Of a DNA stretch of 64,000 bases, positions 24,470-36,198 are shown piece by piece. Origin of the DNA: Orlajensenia sp001423545 (GTDB lineage: Bacteria > Actinomycetota > Actinomycetes > Actinomycetales > Microbacteriaceae); contig LMOK01000001.1 in the NCBI GenBank assembly GCA_001423545.1, positions 372,001 to 436,000 of the forward strand, given 5' to 3'. A model generated the notes under the pieces. That model ran no database searches, had not been told where the DNA came from, and saw only the letters and a list, made by a program, of their open reading frames with translations. The first letter of the stretch is position 1, and every line of letters starts with the position of its first letter. The translations under genes and the position numbers were made by a program.

Positions 24470-26329
24470 CTAGCGGCTTCGCCGGGGGCGGGATGCCGTC
24501 TCGTCCAGGCGGTCGTTCAAGGTGATGGCGGCATCGATGAGTGCGAGGTGCGTGAACGCCTGCGGGAAGTTGCCGAGCTGCTCTCCATCGAGGGCGATCT
24601 CCTCCGAGTAGAGACCGAGATGGTTGCCGTAGGTGAGCATCTTCTCGAAGGTGAGGCGTGCCTCGTCGAGCCGATCCGAGCGCGCGAGTGCATCGACGTA
24701 CAGGAACGTGCAGAGCGAGAAGGTGCCCTCCGAACCTCGCAGTCCGTCGGGCGAGGCGCCAGGGTCGTACCGATAGACCAGACTGTCGGAGACCAGCTCG
24801 GACTCGATCGCGGTCAGCGTGTCGAGCCACATCGGATCGTAGGGCGAGACGAAGCCCACCTGCGCCATCTTCAGGAGCGAGGCGTCGAGCACCGGTTCAC
24901 CGTATTGCTGCACGAAGGCTCGACGTTCAGGGCTCCACCCCTTCTCCATGATCTGGGTGTAGATCAGGTCCCGCTCGGTGATCCAGCGCGTGAGGGGTGC
25001 CGGCCGGCCGTGCGCCGTCGCCAGGCGAATCCCCCTGTCGAACGCCACCCAGCACATCAGGCGCCCGTACGTGAAGTCCTTGCGTCCTCCCCGGGTCTCC
25101 CAGATGCCCTCCTCGGGCTGGTCCCAGTTGTCTGCCAGCCAGTCGAGGAGGCCAGTGATGGCCAGCCAACCCGGCTGTCCGACTCCGTACCCTGCGCTGT
25201 CGAGTTGCCAGATCGCCTCCATCGCCTCTCCGTAGATGTCGAGCTGCAACTGCCCGGCCGCGCCGTTCCCGATCCTCACCGGATACGACCCGCGGTATCC
25301 CTCCCAGGCCTCCAGGATCTCCTCGGACAGGTTCGGGTCGCCGTCGATCCGGTACATGATGTTCAGCGGACCGGTGCTGCTGCCGGTGTCTTCGGCAACC
25401 CGTGCCTTGAGCCACTGGCCGAACGCCGCAGCCTCGGTGAAGTAGCCCAATCGCATGAGCGTCGTGACGGAGAACGAGGCATCGCGCACCCAGGTGAAGC
25501 GATAGTCCCAGTTGCGCTCGCCTCCGAGCTGTTCGGGCAGACCCGCCGTCGGTGCGGCCACGAGGCCGCCCGACGGCGCATAGGTCATAAGTTTCAGAGT
25601 GATCGCAGACCTCTGAACCTGCTCCCGCCAGCGGCCGGAATAGGTCGACTGACCGACCCAGTCCTGCCAGAACCGAACGGTGTCGTCGAACAGTCTCTGC
25701 GCCTCGACCACCGGAACCGTGCGCGGAGTCGGGTCGCCGCCCGTCTCGAGCACGAAGCCGCGCATCTGTCCTTCCACGAGGCTGAGTGACAGACGCAGGT
25801 CGCCCTCGTCCGAGGGCGGCAGCCTCTCGGCGAGCTGCGCCTGGTCGGGGTCCCGGATGAGGCTCAGGGTCAGGATGGTCTCCCCCGCGATGTAGGTCGC
25901 GCCGTCGTCGCTGACGGTCATCTCGTGCGGGAGTCGACCGTAATCGAAGCGGGGAGCCACCTCGACGTCGAACTCGATCCGGCCTCGCACGCAGCGCACC
26001 ACGCGCACGAGGCGGTGATCGGCGCTGGGGATCTCAGCGGCCACCGGCATGAAATCGATCACCTCTCCCACACCGTCTTCTGTGAGGAAGCGGGTGATGA
26101 GTATGGCCGTGTCCGGGAAGTAGAGCTGCTTGGTCTCGTAGTCCTCCCCGCGCGGACGAGTACTGAGGTGGCCGCCCCGTGCGCTGTCCAGGAGAGACCC
26201 GAAGATGCTCGGCGAATCGAAACGCGGGCTGCAGAACCAGTCGATCGTCCCGTCCGTCGCCACCAGCGCCGACGCCTGCAGGTCACCGATCAGACCGTGC
26301 TCTGCGATCCCGAGGTACTCGTTCGTCAT
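24470..26329 (-). CDS. Glycoside hydrolase family 15 protein (glucoamylase/trehalase-like)
   Basis: A 619-residue GH15 enzyme. An N-terminal beta-sandwich domain (LGIAEHGLIGDLQASALV, then TDGTIDWFCSPRFDSPS) precedes the (alpha/alpha)6 barrel with NWDYRFTWVRDASFSV, the EEGIWETRGG motif carrying the likely general acid, and YSEEIA plus LGNFPQAFTH near the end with the likely base. Actinobacterial members of this type include alpha,alpha-trehalases as well as glucoamylases; the substrate cannot be fixed. It is cytosolic, with no signal peptide. ATG 26329 is supported by alignment to the family N-terminus. Confidence 0.87.
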   Translation of the reverse strand: MTNEYLGIAEHGLIGDLQASALVATDGTIDWFCSPRFDSPSIFGSLLDSARGGHLSTRPRGEDYETKQLYFPDTAILITRFLTEDGVGEVIDFMPVAAEIPSADHRLVRVVRCVRGRIEFDVEVAPRFDYGRLPHEMTVSDDGATYIAGETILTLSLIRDPDQAQLAERLPPSDEGDLRLSLSLVEGQMRGFVLETGGDPTPRTVPVVEAQRLFDDTVRFWQDWVGQSTYSGRWREQVQRSAITLKLMTYAPSGGLVAAPTAGLPEQLGGERNWDYRFTWVRDASFSVTTLMRLGYFTEAAAFGQWLKARVAEDTGSSTGPLNIMYRIDGDPNLSEEILEAWEGYRGSYPVRIGNGAAGQLQLDIYGEAMEAIWQLDSAGYGVGQPGWLAITGLLDWLADNWDQPEEGIWETRGGRKDFTYGRLMCWVAFDRGIRLATAHGRPAPLTRWITERDLIYTQIMEKGWSPERRAFVQQYGEPVLDASLLKMAQVGFVSPYDPMWLDTLTAIESELVSDSLVYRYDPGASPDGLRGSEGTFSLCTFLYVDALARSDRLDEARLTFEKMLTYGNHLGLYSEEIALDGEQLGNFPQAFTHLALIDAAITLNDRLDETASRPRRSR

Positions 26330-26614
26330 GGAGATCTCTTCCCTCGCGGTGAGCGCTGTAGTGCCGATCTGAACGCGGACGCACCGGCTACGACGCGCGT
26401 TCACCCCTGCGTCGATCCTGCCCATCGCAGCCCTGTCCACCCCGGGGACTCCTGATGCTAACGTCGTCGCGCCGCTCTGACCAGAGTCATTTCCGGCATG
26501 GCCTCGGAGGGTTCTTCGGTCCTAGACTGCCGATCACCGCGGAGTGTCCTGCCAGCCGGTAGGACGTCGCTTGTCAGACGGGAGCTCGACATTGGCTGAA
26601 GACGACACGCGGTC

Positions 26615-27019
26615 ATGCCCGAGGTGAAGCGAGGTTCCCGGTGGGAGGGATGGGTCCGCTTCGCCATCGTCGTCCTCATCCTGAACGGGCTCTTCAATCT
26701 GCTTCAAGGGTTCTTCGCGCTGATCGGATCGAACACCTACTCCGCCGTCGTGAACGGAAGCCTCGTGCCTCTGGACCTCACCGTGTGGGGGTGGTGGAAC
26801 ATCGTCGTCGGCTTCGTGCTGATCGCGGCCGGCGTCGCCCTCACGGGCGGCTCTCTCTGGGCGCGGGTGGTCACAGTGATCGCGGCCAGCCTGAGCGCGA
26901 TCACCCACCTGATTCTGATCCCCGCCCAGCCGTGGTGGGCAATCATCGTCGTCGTCGTCGATGTGCTCATCATCTATGCGGTGGCTGCGCACGGACGTGT
27001 CACGTCCGACGCCGGCTGA
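26615..27019 (+). CDS. DUF7144 family membrane protein (copy 2)
   Basis: A 134-residue four-helix membrane protein. Conserved features are GWVRFAIVVLILNGLFNLLQ, VWGWWN, WARVVTVIAASLSAI and PAQPWW, with a VAAHGRV end. It is the most divergent of the three copies; the first helix lacks the FAGII pattern. The 142-bp gap to copy 3 contains no gene. The divergent 285-bp spacer to GH15 (26330-26614) shows nothing else recognisable. Confidence 0.72.
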   Translation: MPEVKRGSRWEGWVRFAIVVLILNGLFNLLQGFFALIGSNTYSAVVNGSLVPLDLTVWGWWNIVVGFVLIAAGVALTGGSLWARVVTVIAASLSAITHLILIPAQPWWAIIVVVVDVLIIYAVAAHGRVTSDAG

Positions 27020-27161
27020 GGGCCGCCCACCGGCGACCCGCAGCACGTAACAGTTGTTGACGGCTCACGCCACAGGGCAACATACTCAGCGCACGGGTGC
27101 ACTCTCGACCCGAAGGACCGCCCGGCAGCCTGCCGGCGTTGATCGCAAAGGGGTAAGCGGA

Positions 27162-27566
27162 ATGGCCGAAGTCTCGAAGACAACCGGATGGGTCGGATGG
27201 GTCGGCTTCGCCGGCATCATCCTCCTGCTCAGTGGAGTGTTCAGCCTCATTCAGGGGTTCGTCGCACTGGTGGGCTCCAACTACTACTACGCCGTCGAGA
27301 ACGGAACACTGTTCCTCTTCGACCTGACCGGTTGGGGCTGGTGGAACCTGATCATCGGCGCTGTGCTCGTCCTCACCGGTATCGCCCTGTTCACCGGAGC
27401 CACCTGGGCACGGGTCGTCGCGATCATCGCGGCCAGCCTCAGCGCGATCGGGCAGTTGTTCCTCGTCCCGGCCCAGCCGTGGTGGGCACTGATCGTGATC
27501 GCGGTCGACGTTCTCATCATCTACGCGATCACAGCGCACGGGCGCGAGATCGTCGACAACGGCTGA
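27162..27566 (+). CDS. DUF7144 family membrane protein (copy 3)
   Basis: A 134-residue protein closely similar to copy 1 at 14335-14736: TTGWVGWVGFAGIILLLSG, YYYAV, GWGWWN, TGIALFTGATWARV, GQLFLVPAQPWW and AHGREI. The start is ATG 27162 after the SD-like AAAGGGG; the in-frame upstream start at 27054 would add an unrelated polar stretch. It ends 20 bp before a strong hairpin. Confidence 0.75.
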   Translation: MAEVSKTTGWVGWVGFAGIILLLSGVFSLIQGFVALVGSNYYYAVENGTLFLFDLTGWGWWNLIIGAVLVLTGIALFTGATWARVVAIIAASLSAIGQLFLVPAQPWWALIVIAVDVLIIYAITAHGREIVDNG

Positions 27567-27586
27567 CACACCCGAAGAGTCGAACA

Positions 27587-27637
27587 ACCGACCCTGCCCT
27601 CCACGCCACATGACGTGACGTGGAGGGCAGGGTCGGT
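27587..27637. terminator. Perfect 19-bp stem hairpin after DUF7144 copy 3
   Basis: The left arm at 27587-27605 (ACCGACCCTGCCCTCCACG) is perfectly complementary to the right arm at 27619-27637, with a 13-nt loop. No T-run follows. It is the strongest simple hairpin noticed in the window and should stop transcription between the DUF7144 gene and the carbohydrate operon. Confidence 0.7.
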
Positions 27638-27743
27638 CATGCGGTCGCACCGTGGCAGCTTCGAGCGCACGGGAGCCCGCGCCACCCGCCTGCGCACGGA
27701 TCACCCGAGGCGTCGGCAACTGTTCACATCGTCGAGGCCGACA

Positions 27744-27781
27744 TTCACACGGGTGAAACACCTCGACGCTAGGGTCGAGGT
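27744..27781 (+). promoter_or_regulatory. Two inverted repeats upstream of the GH63-GlgX-MFS operon
   Basis: TTCAC-N4-GTGAA at 27744-27757 and ACCTCGAC-N6-GTCGAGGT at 27760-27767/27774-27781 lie next to each other. The second surrounds TAGGGT, a possible -10. This looks like an operator region for a regulator of the carbohydrate operon. Regions outside these repeats in the 279-bp gap show no gene. Confidence 0.45.
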
Positions 27782-27845
27782 CACCGAGCGGGGGTCACGA
27801 TGCATCATCCATGGGGGTTCACGATGCACCATGCAGGAGTGTCCG

Positions 27846-30610
27846 ATGACTGAGCGGGATCCCGGCCGGCCCGGGGATCGACGCGCGGACGGCATCGGCG
27901 CCGAAGGCCGCCGCCTGGTCGAGCGCGGGAACGGAGTGCCGTGGCTGCGCTGGGGTCCATACCTGAGTGAGCGGCAATGGGGCACGGTCCGAGAGGATTA
28001 CAGCGCGGACGGCGACGCCTGGGCATACTTCCCCCACGACCACGCGCGATCGAGAGCGTATCGGTGGGGAGAAGACGGCCTCGCCGGAATCTCCGACGAG
28101 CGCCAGTCGCTGTGTTTCGCGCTCGCGCTCTGGAACGGCGCCGATGCGATCCTCAAGGAGCGGGCCTTCGGGCTGACGAATGCCGAAGGCAACCACGGCG
28201 AGGACGTGAAGGAGTACTACTTCTACCTCGACAACACTCCCACGCATTCCTATATGCGATACCTCTACAAGTATCCCCACGCCGCCTACCCGTACGAGGA
28301 TCTCGTCGCCACGAACGGCCGCAGAGGGTTCGACGACTACGAATACGAGCTGATCGACACCGGCGCGTTCGCCGAGGACCGCTACTTCGACGTGACCGTC
28401 GAGTACGCGAAGAAGTCGCCGGAAGACATCCTGATCACCATCGAGATCACCAACCGGGGCCCCGAGTCGGCGAGTCTCGTCGTCCTGCCGACCCTCTGGT
28501 TCCGGAACACCTGGAGTGATGGCACCCAGCCCCGACCCACGCTCGAGCGGCTGACCGATCTTCCCGACGCGACGGTCGTGCGGGCCGACCACGACGGAAT
28601 CGGCACACGATTCCTCTACGCAGCGGACCGCCCGGCCACTCTCTTCTGCGACAACGAGACGAACACGGCCCGACTGTTCGGCGAGCCGAACCCCACGCGA
28701 TACGTCAAGGACGGCATCGGCGAAGCCGTCGTGCACGGCATCACGGAGGCCGCCCATCCCACCGGCCCCGGCACGAAGGCCGCCGCCCACTACTCGGTCG
28801 ACGTGGCCGGCGGCGCGACGGAACGGATCTCGCTGCGCCTCACCGACCTCGATCCGCAAGCCCTCAGCGCGGATGGCGGTCCCTTCGGCGAGCGATTCGC
28901 CGAGATCGTGACGCAACGCCGGCGCGAAGCCGACGCCTTCTATAGCGGGGTGATCCCCGGTTCGCTGAGTGCCGATTCCGCGCTCGTCATGCGCCAGGCT
29001 CTGGCCGGCCTGCTGTGGACGAAGCAGTTCTACGCGTACGACGTCACGAAGTGGCTCGGCGGGCACGGTGTCACGACCCGCGCGGCGCAAATTCGTTCGA
29101 CGCTCCGCAACGCCGCGTGGTTCCACATGGTGAACGAGGACATCATCTCGATGCCGGACAAGTGGGAGTACCCCTGGTACGCCGCGTGGGATCTGGCCTT
29201 CCATGCCGTGTCACTGGCCGTCGTCGACGTCGACTTCGCCAAGGGACAGCTGGCGCTGATGCTCGACGAGCGGTACCTGCACCCCAACGGGCAGATCCCC
29301 GCCTACGAGTGGAACTTCAGCGACGTCAACCCGCCGGTGCACGCGTGGGCCGTGATGCGCGTATACGAGGCCGAGAAGGAGGCGCGCGGCGCGGGAGACC
29401 TGCGCTACCTCGAAGAGGCGTTCCACAAGCTCTCGCTGAACTACACGTGGTGGGTCAACCGCAAGGATCCAGACGGCAACAGTGTGTTCGGCGGTGGGTT
29501 CCTGGGCCTGGACAACATCGGTGTCTTCGACCGCAGCGCCCCGCTCCCCACCGGCGGCCGTCTCGAACAGGCCGATGGGACGGCGTGGATGGCCTTCTAC
29601 ACCCTGGAGATGCTCGAGATCGCGCTCGAACTGGCACGCCACGACCCCTCCTACCAGTCGATGGCTGCCAAATTCCTCGAACAGTACCTCTGGATCGCGG
29701 CAGCGATGGACGACCCCGACGACCCTGACGGGAGTCTGTGGGACGACCACGACGGCTTCTTCTACGATGTCCTGGCGACGCCGGACGGGCGCACCACACG
29801 ACTCAAGGTGCGCTCCCTCGTCGGCCTTCTCCCCCTCGCCGCCTGTGTCGTCCTGCGCCCATCCGACGTGAACCAGCTGCCCGAATTCATGGCCCGCGTG
29901 CACTGGCTTCGCATCCATCGACCCAACCTCGCCGCCCGCTTCCCCACCCTGGCGGAACCCGGCATCGGGGACCGCCGGCTGCTCTCGGTTCTGGACGAGA
30001 CGAAGCTCCGCCGACTCCTCGTGCGGATGCTGGACGAATCCGAGTTCCTCAGCGAGCACGGCATCCGGTCCGTGTCCCGACATCACCGGGACCATCCCTT
30101 CGTCGTCGACGTCGTCGGTCAGGAGTACCGCGTCGACTATCTGCCGGCCGAGTCCAACACCGGGATGTTCGGCGGCAACTCCAACTGGCGCGGCCCCGTC
30201 TGGCTTCCGATGAACTTCCTGCTCATCCGGGGCCTGCTGTCGTACGCGTCGTACTACGGGGACGAGGTCATGATCGAGTACCCCACAGGCTCGGGTCGCG
30301 AACTCGCGCTCAGGGACATCGCGGCGCAGCTGTCCGAGCGATTGATGGGCATCTTCCTGCGGGATGAGACCGGCATCCGCCCGGTCTTCGGAGGCAACAC
30401 GGTATTCCAGGAGAGCGAGCACTGGAACGACCTCATCCCCTTCTACGAGTACTTCCACGGCGACAACGGTGCCGGCCTCGGCGCCAGCCATCAGACCGGC
30501 TGGACGGCGCTGGTCGCCCGAATGATGCAACTCATCGGGGACGAGGACGGGTTCGGCGAGAAGACCTCCCGTCGCGACGACGACGCCCGTCCTGATGCGG
30601 GAACGACATC

Positions 30611-30614
<4 letters not shown>
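27846..30614 (+). CDS. GH63/MGH1-type glucosidase
   Basis: A 922-residue cytosolic protein with the (alpha/alpha)6 GH63/MGH1-like fold: N-terminal WLRWGPYLSERQWGTVREDYS and DAWAYFPHDHARSRAYRWGEDG, a core containing EYPWYAAWDLAFHAVSL and YEWNFSDVNPPVHAWAV, and a C-terminal HQTGWTALVARM. The family cleaves alpha-glucosides, and some members act on mannosylglycerate or glucosylglycerate; the substrate is open. ATG 27846 is chosen because AGGAG lies 6 nt upstream; in-frame upstream starts cover the operator region. It overlaps glgX by ATGA. Confidence 0.8.
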
Positions 30615-32703
<2,089 letters not shown>

Positions 32704-32707
<4 letters not shown>

Positions 32708-34095
32708 ACAAGCCCACAGGCTGGACGCTGCTGCCACTCGCCCTGGCGCAGTTCATCTGTTCGTTCGCCGGGTCGAACATGAACGTGATGCTCAATGACA
32801 TGAGCCAGGACCTCGACACGACGGTTCAGGGCATCCAGATCTCGATCACCCTGTTCCTGCTGGTGATGGCTGCCCTGATGATCCCCTTCGGAAAGCTGAC
32901 CGTTCAGCTGGGCAGGAAGTTCTGCTTCATCCTGGGGTTGGCGATCTACGGAATCGGTGCCGTGATCAGTGCGCTCTCCCCCGGACTCGGCGTCCTCATT
33001 CTGGGCAACTCGATCCTGGAAGGCGCCGGAACCGCACTCCTGATTCCACCGGTCTACATCCTGGTCACCATGTACTGGACCGGTCTGGCCGAGCGGGTTC
33101 GAGCTTTCGGCATCGTCAGTGCTGCAGGCGGGATCGGCGCCGCGACGGGACCCTTGATCGGCGGGTGGATCACGGCCACCTTCAGTTGGCGGGCGGCGTT
33201 CGGATTCCAAGCCCTCATCATCGTCCTGATCCTGATCCTCGCCCTGCGTCTGAAGGATCCGCTCGCCCGCGAGCCGGGGCGCCCCTTCGACATCGTCGGT
33301 GCCGCGCTCTCGGCTCTCGGCCTGGTCGTGTTCGTGGTGGGCATCCTCGCAGCGGACGACGATCTCCTCCTGTCGTTCGGGCTGATGGTCGCCGGCGCCG
33401 GGGTGATCGCGTTCTTCTTCGTGTGGGTGCGACGACTCGAACGGATGGGTCGCGAGCCGTTGCTCTCGACCGCACTGTTCCGAAGTCGGATCTCCAACCT
33501 GAGCCTGGTCACGCAGAACTTCCAATGGCTCCTCCTGATGGGGACGTCCATGCTCGTGGCCAGTCACCTGCAGGTGGTCCGTCAGTACGATGCCATCGAG
33601 ACCGGAGTCATCTTCAGCGCCGCCACCGTCGGCATCCTCGTGTCCTCCCTCTCCGCGAGTGCGCTCGTGCGGCGCTTCTCTCAGCGGTCGCTCATCATGG
33701 TCGGGTTCCTGGTCACGGGCATCGGCCTGTTCGGTCTGCTCCTCGTCGGGTCCGTCCCCGGCGCCTGGGCGTTCGCACCGGGTCTCCTGGCGATCGGTCT
33801 CGGTGTCGGTGCGATGCTCACCCCGAGTGTCAACCTCGTGCAGTCGGCCTTCGCCGAGGAGCAGCAGGGGGAGATCTCAGGCCTGTCGCGCAGCGTCTCC
33901 AACCTCGGGTCGAGCTTCGGCACCGCCATCGTCGGAACCGTCCTCGCGCTGAACGCGACCGGAACCGGCGGCGGGTATGTGCTGGCGATCGTCCCGTTGG
34001 CGGCGGTCGCCGTCGCCGGCTTCGTCATCGCGGGATTCCTGCCCGGGCGTGCGGTGATCGCAGCACAGGCACAGGAGAGCCGAGCAGCACGATAG
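32704..34095 (+). CDS. MFS transporter, 14-helix (DHA2-like)
   Basis: A 463-residue transporter with about 14 hydrophobic helices. The motif A-like region is IPFGKLTVQLGRK after helix 2, and GPLIGGWITATFSWRAAF (motif C region) is in helix 5. The layout fits DHA2-type drug/proton antiporters. The short cytosolic tail ends QAQESRAAR. Its ATGA overlap with glgX suggests a sugar, oligosaccharide or osmolyte substrate, but sequence alone would also allow drug export. It ends before the terminator at 34160-34191. Confidence 0.82.
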
Positions 34096-34159
34096 GCCCG
34101 GAGCACAGTCCACGAGTGGCCCCCATCGGGGATGGTTCGAGGAGCCGGTACAACGGAAG

Positions 34160-34191
34160 AACCCCCGAGAACATTATGTTCATCAGGGGTT
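34160..34191. terminator. Bidirectional hairpin between the MFS gene and tRNA-Ala
   Basis: AACCCC at 34160-34165 pairs with GGGGTT at 34186-34191, and the interior contains GAACAT/ATGTTC, giving a two-part stem. TTTT follows on the plus side, so it ends the MFS operon. In the other direction it lies just after the tRNA gene and can end that transcript. Confidence 0.65.
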
Positions 34192-34192
34192 T

Positions 34193-34268
34193 TGGTGGAT
34201 CTGAGGGGACTCGAACCCCTGACCCCCTGCATGCCATGCAGGTGCGCTACCAGCTGCGCCACAGACCC
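34193..34268 (-). tRNA. tRNA-Ala (anticodon GGC)
   Basis: A complete 76-nt cloverleaf including an encoded CCA. The acceptor stem GGGTCTG pairs with CAGATCC and has the G3-U70 pair that defines tRNA-Ala. The D stem is GCGC/GCGC, the anticodon stem CCTGC/GCAGG encloses the loop ATGGCAT (anticodon GGC), and the T arm is AGGGG TTCGAGT CCCCT. It reads GCC and GCU codons. It lies downstream of rsfS on the same strand. Confidence 0.97.
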
Positions 34269-34343
34269 GTTCTCTTCCGGATTCCTCCGGAAGCAACTTG
34301 ATTAGATTACTACACTCGCGAGGCGGTGTGAAATCGAGAGCAC

Positions 34344-34721
34344 TCAGTCGCGCGTGTCGTGCACGGGGAGCTCGAGGGGCACCACCGGGCAGTCCTTCCA
34401 GAGGCGCTCGAGAGCGTAGTACTGGCGATCCTCCTGGTGGAAGACGTGCACGACGATGTCGCCGAAGTCCAGCAGGATCCAGCGTCCGTCTGAGCGGCCC
34501 TCGCGGCGGATCGTCTTCACTCCGGCTGCGAGGAGCTCGTCCTCCACTTCGCCGGCGATGGCGACGACGTTGCGCTCCGAGTTGCCGGTGACGATGAGGA
34601 AGGCATCGACGAAGGGCAGCGGGCCGGAGGTGTCGAGACCGACGAGGTCTTCACCCGACTTGGAATCGGCCGCGCGGGCGGCGATGTTCAGAAGTTCGAT
34701 GGCGCGTTCGGTGGCAGGCAT
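34344..34721 (-). CDS. rsfS: Ribosome silencing factor RsfS
   Basis: A 125-residue RsfS/Iojap protein. The core contains FLIVTGNSERNVVAIAGEVED, RREGRSDGRWILLDFGDIVVHVFHQEDRQYYALERLWKD. RsfS binds L14 on the 50S subunit and blocks 70S formation during starvation. It lies 40 bp after the disordered protein gene and downstream of nadD, the usual nadD-rsfS setting with one extra gene between. Confidence 0.93.
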   Translation of the reverse strand: MPATERAIELLNIAARAADSKSGEDLVGLDTSGPLPFVDAFLIVTGNSERNVVAIAGEVEDELLAAGVKTIRREGRSDGRWILLDFGDIVVHVFHQEDRQYYALERLWKDCPVVPLELPVHDTRD

Positions 34722-34761
34722 GAAGAGATTCCTTGATGAGAAGAGATGCGCTGTCGGCGCA

Positions 34762-36198
34762 TCAGAAGATGCCGGACACGAGTCCGGCGATGATGAGGGC
34801 CACGACGCCCACGGCGAGGACGCCCGCAGAGATGGAGAGGATGAAGGGAACGGTCCAGCGGCTCTGCTTCTGCGGAGGCTGGATGACGTCGCGCGTCGAG
34901 GTGTGGCCGCTCACGGCACGTGAGGCGCGGATCGGCTGGGCGCCGGTCGCGGGAGCGGCATCCTCGAGTTCGAAGAGGCGATCGATCTCGGAGGAGTCGA
35001 TACGGTCGGGGTGAGCACCCGTGGAGCCGAGGCTGCGCGGAAGATCGAACGAGCCGGTGACCAGTACCTCGCCGGTGGTGAGCGCCACGGCGCCATCGCC
35101 ACTCTGCGGGATGGACGGCAGGATGAGAGCGCTCGTCGTCGTGGGCACTCCCCCGGCCGACACTCCGCCGGCGGCGATGCCTCGGGAGAGCAGCTGGTCG
35201 AACGACGGCTGCGCACCGGTCACGTCTCGATCGTCTTCATGGTCAGCGTCGATCGACCAATGGCCGACCGGCTTCGGAGGAAGCACGTCATCGGTGTGGC
35301 CGAAGTCGAAGGGCGACGCGACGGGAGGAGTGACGACGGCGGGCGGGGTCGCGATGGCAGCCGGCGTGGGGGCCTCAGCGATCGGCGCACTGGGCGCGGA
35401 CGCGGACGGAATCACGGGGACGGCCACTGTGGGAGGAAGGGTGTAGCCGGTCTGCGCCGTCTCCCACACGGGGCGGTTCTCCGCCTCGGACTCGGGCACC
35501 GGCGGTGACCAGGTGACGCGACGTCCGGTGTCGGATGCCGTCGGCTCGGCCTCGGGCTGAGCGGTCGGCGTCGACACCACGACCTCAGTCGCCGACTCGG
35601 CTGCAGCTGCAGCCTCCTGCTCGGCGAGCATCGCGCGCAGCTCGCGTCGGGTGAGAGTGCGCATCGGCGTGCCGTCGGCCTCGGCAGCGGCATCCGTCTC
35701 CGCATCGATCGGATCGGTGGAGACCGGAGCCGACGTCGCCGCCTGCAGGCCTGCGGAGCCGCCGGGAGCGTAGGAACGCTGGCGGAACTCGGGAGTCGTG
35801 GCTGCGGCCGGCGTGGTGAATGATGGCGCCTCGCTCGAAGCGACCTCGGCGGGAGCCTGGGGCGGCGCCGGAGGAGCGCTGGTCAGGCTCCCCGCTGCGA
35901 AGGAGGAGCCGGAGTAGTTGGGGACAGCGGGGCGACCGGACAGCACAGCGTCGTAGTCGCTCTTCTCGCCGGAGACGTCGGAACCCTCGGTGACGGAGGT
36001 CTCGCCGTTGTCGTCATCCGGGGTACCGAGGGTGCCCGTGTAGGGAGTCACGAGCTGAGGGGTTTCGCCACCGGCTGTCGGCTCGGTGGTGACTGCACGG
36101 CGAGTCAGAGGGCTCGGCGAAGCGGCGCTCTCCTGCGAACGCTCCGCTTCACGCGCCTGTCTGCGCGTCAGTGGCGGTTGATCCTGCCACGTCGTCAT
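34762..36198 (-). CDS. Long disordered protein with a single C-terminal transmembrane helix
   Basis: A 478-residue protein of unknown function inserted between nadD and rsfS. About 440 residues are Pro/Ala/Thr/Ser/Glu-rich and without globular features, with repeated LTRREA/LTRRELRAML-type basic patches (PLTRRQAREAERS near 9-21; TLTRRELRAMLAEQEAA in the middle). The only hydrophobic segment is at the very C-terminus (about 450-476), so it would be a tail-anchored protein with a large cytosolic part. The start overlaps the nadD stop (ATGA at 36195-36198). Possible roles in envelope or division scaffolding are speculation. Confidence 0.7.
   Translation of the reverse strand: MTTWQDQPPLTRRQAREAERSQESAASPSPLTRRAVTTEPTAGGETPQLVTPYTGTLGTPDDDNGETSVTEGSDVSGEKSDYDAVLSGRPAVPNYSGSSFAAGSLTSAPPAPPQAPAEVASSEAPSFTTPAAATTPEFRQRSYAPGGSAGLQAATSAPVSTDPIDAETDAAAEADGTPMRTLTRRELRAMLAEQEAAAAAESATEVVVSTPTAQPEAEPTASDTGRRVTWSPPVPESEAENRPVWETAQTGYTLPPTVAVPVIPSASAPSAPIAEAPTPAAIATPPAVVTPPVASPFDFGHTDDVLPPKPVGHWSIDADHEDDRDVTGAQPSFDQLLSRGIAAGGVSAGGVPTTTSALILPSIPQSGDGAVALTTGEVLVTGSFDLPRSLGSTGAHPDRIDSSEIDRLFELEDAAPATGAQPIRASRAVSGHTSTRDVIQPPQKQSRWTVPFILSISAGVLAVGVVALIIAGLVSGIF

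Noticed and set aside
26329..26440. Longer start of the GH15 gene at 26440
   Set aside because: The extra residues are Arg-rich and not conserved in form, while the enzyme family begins close to the ATG at 26329.
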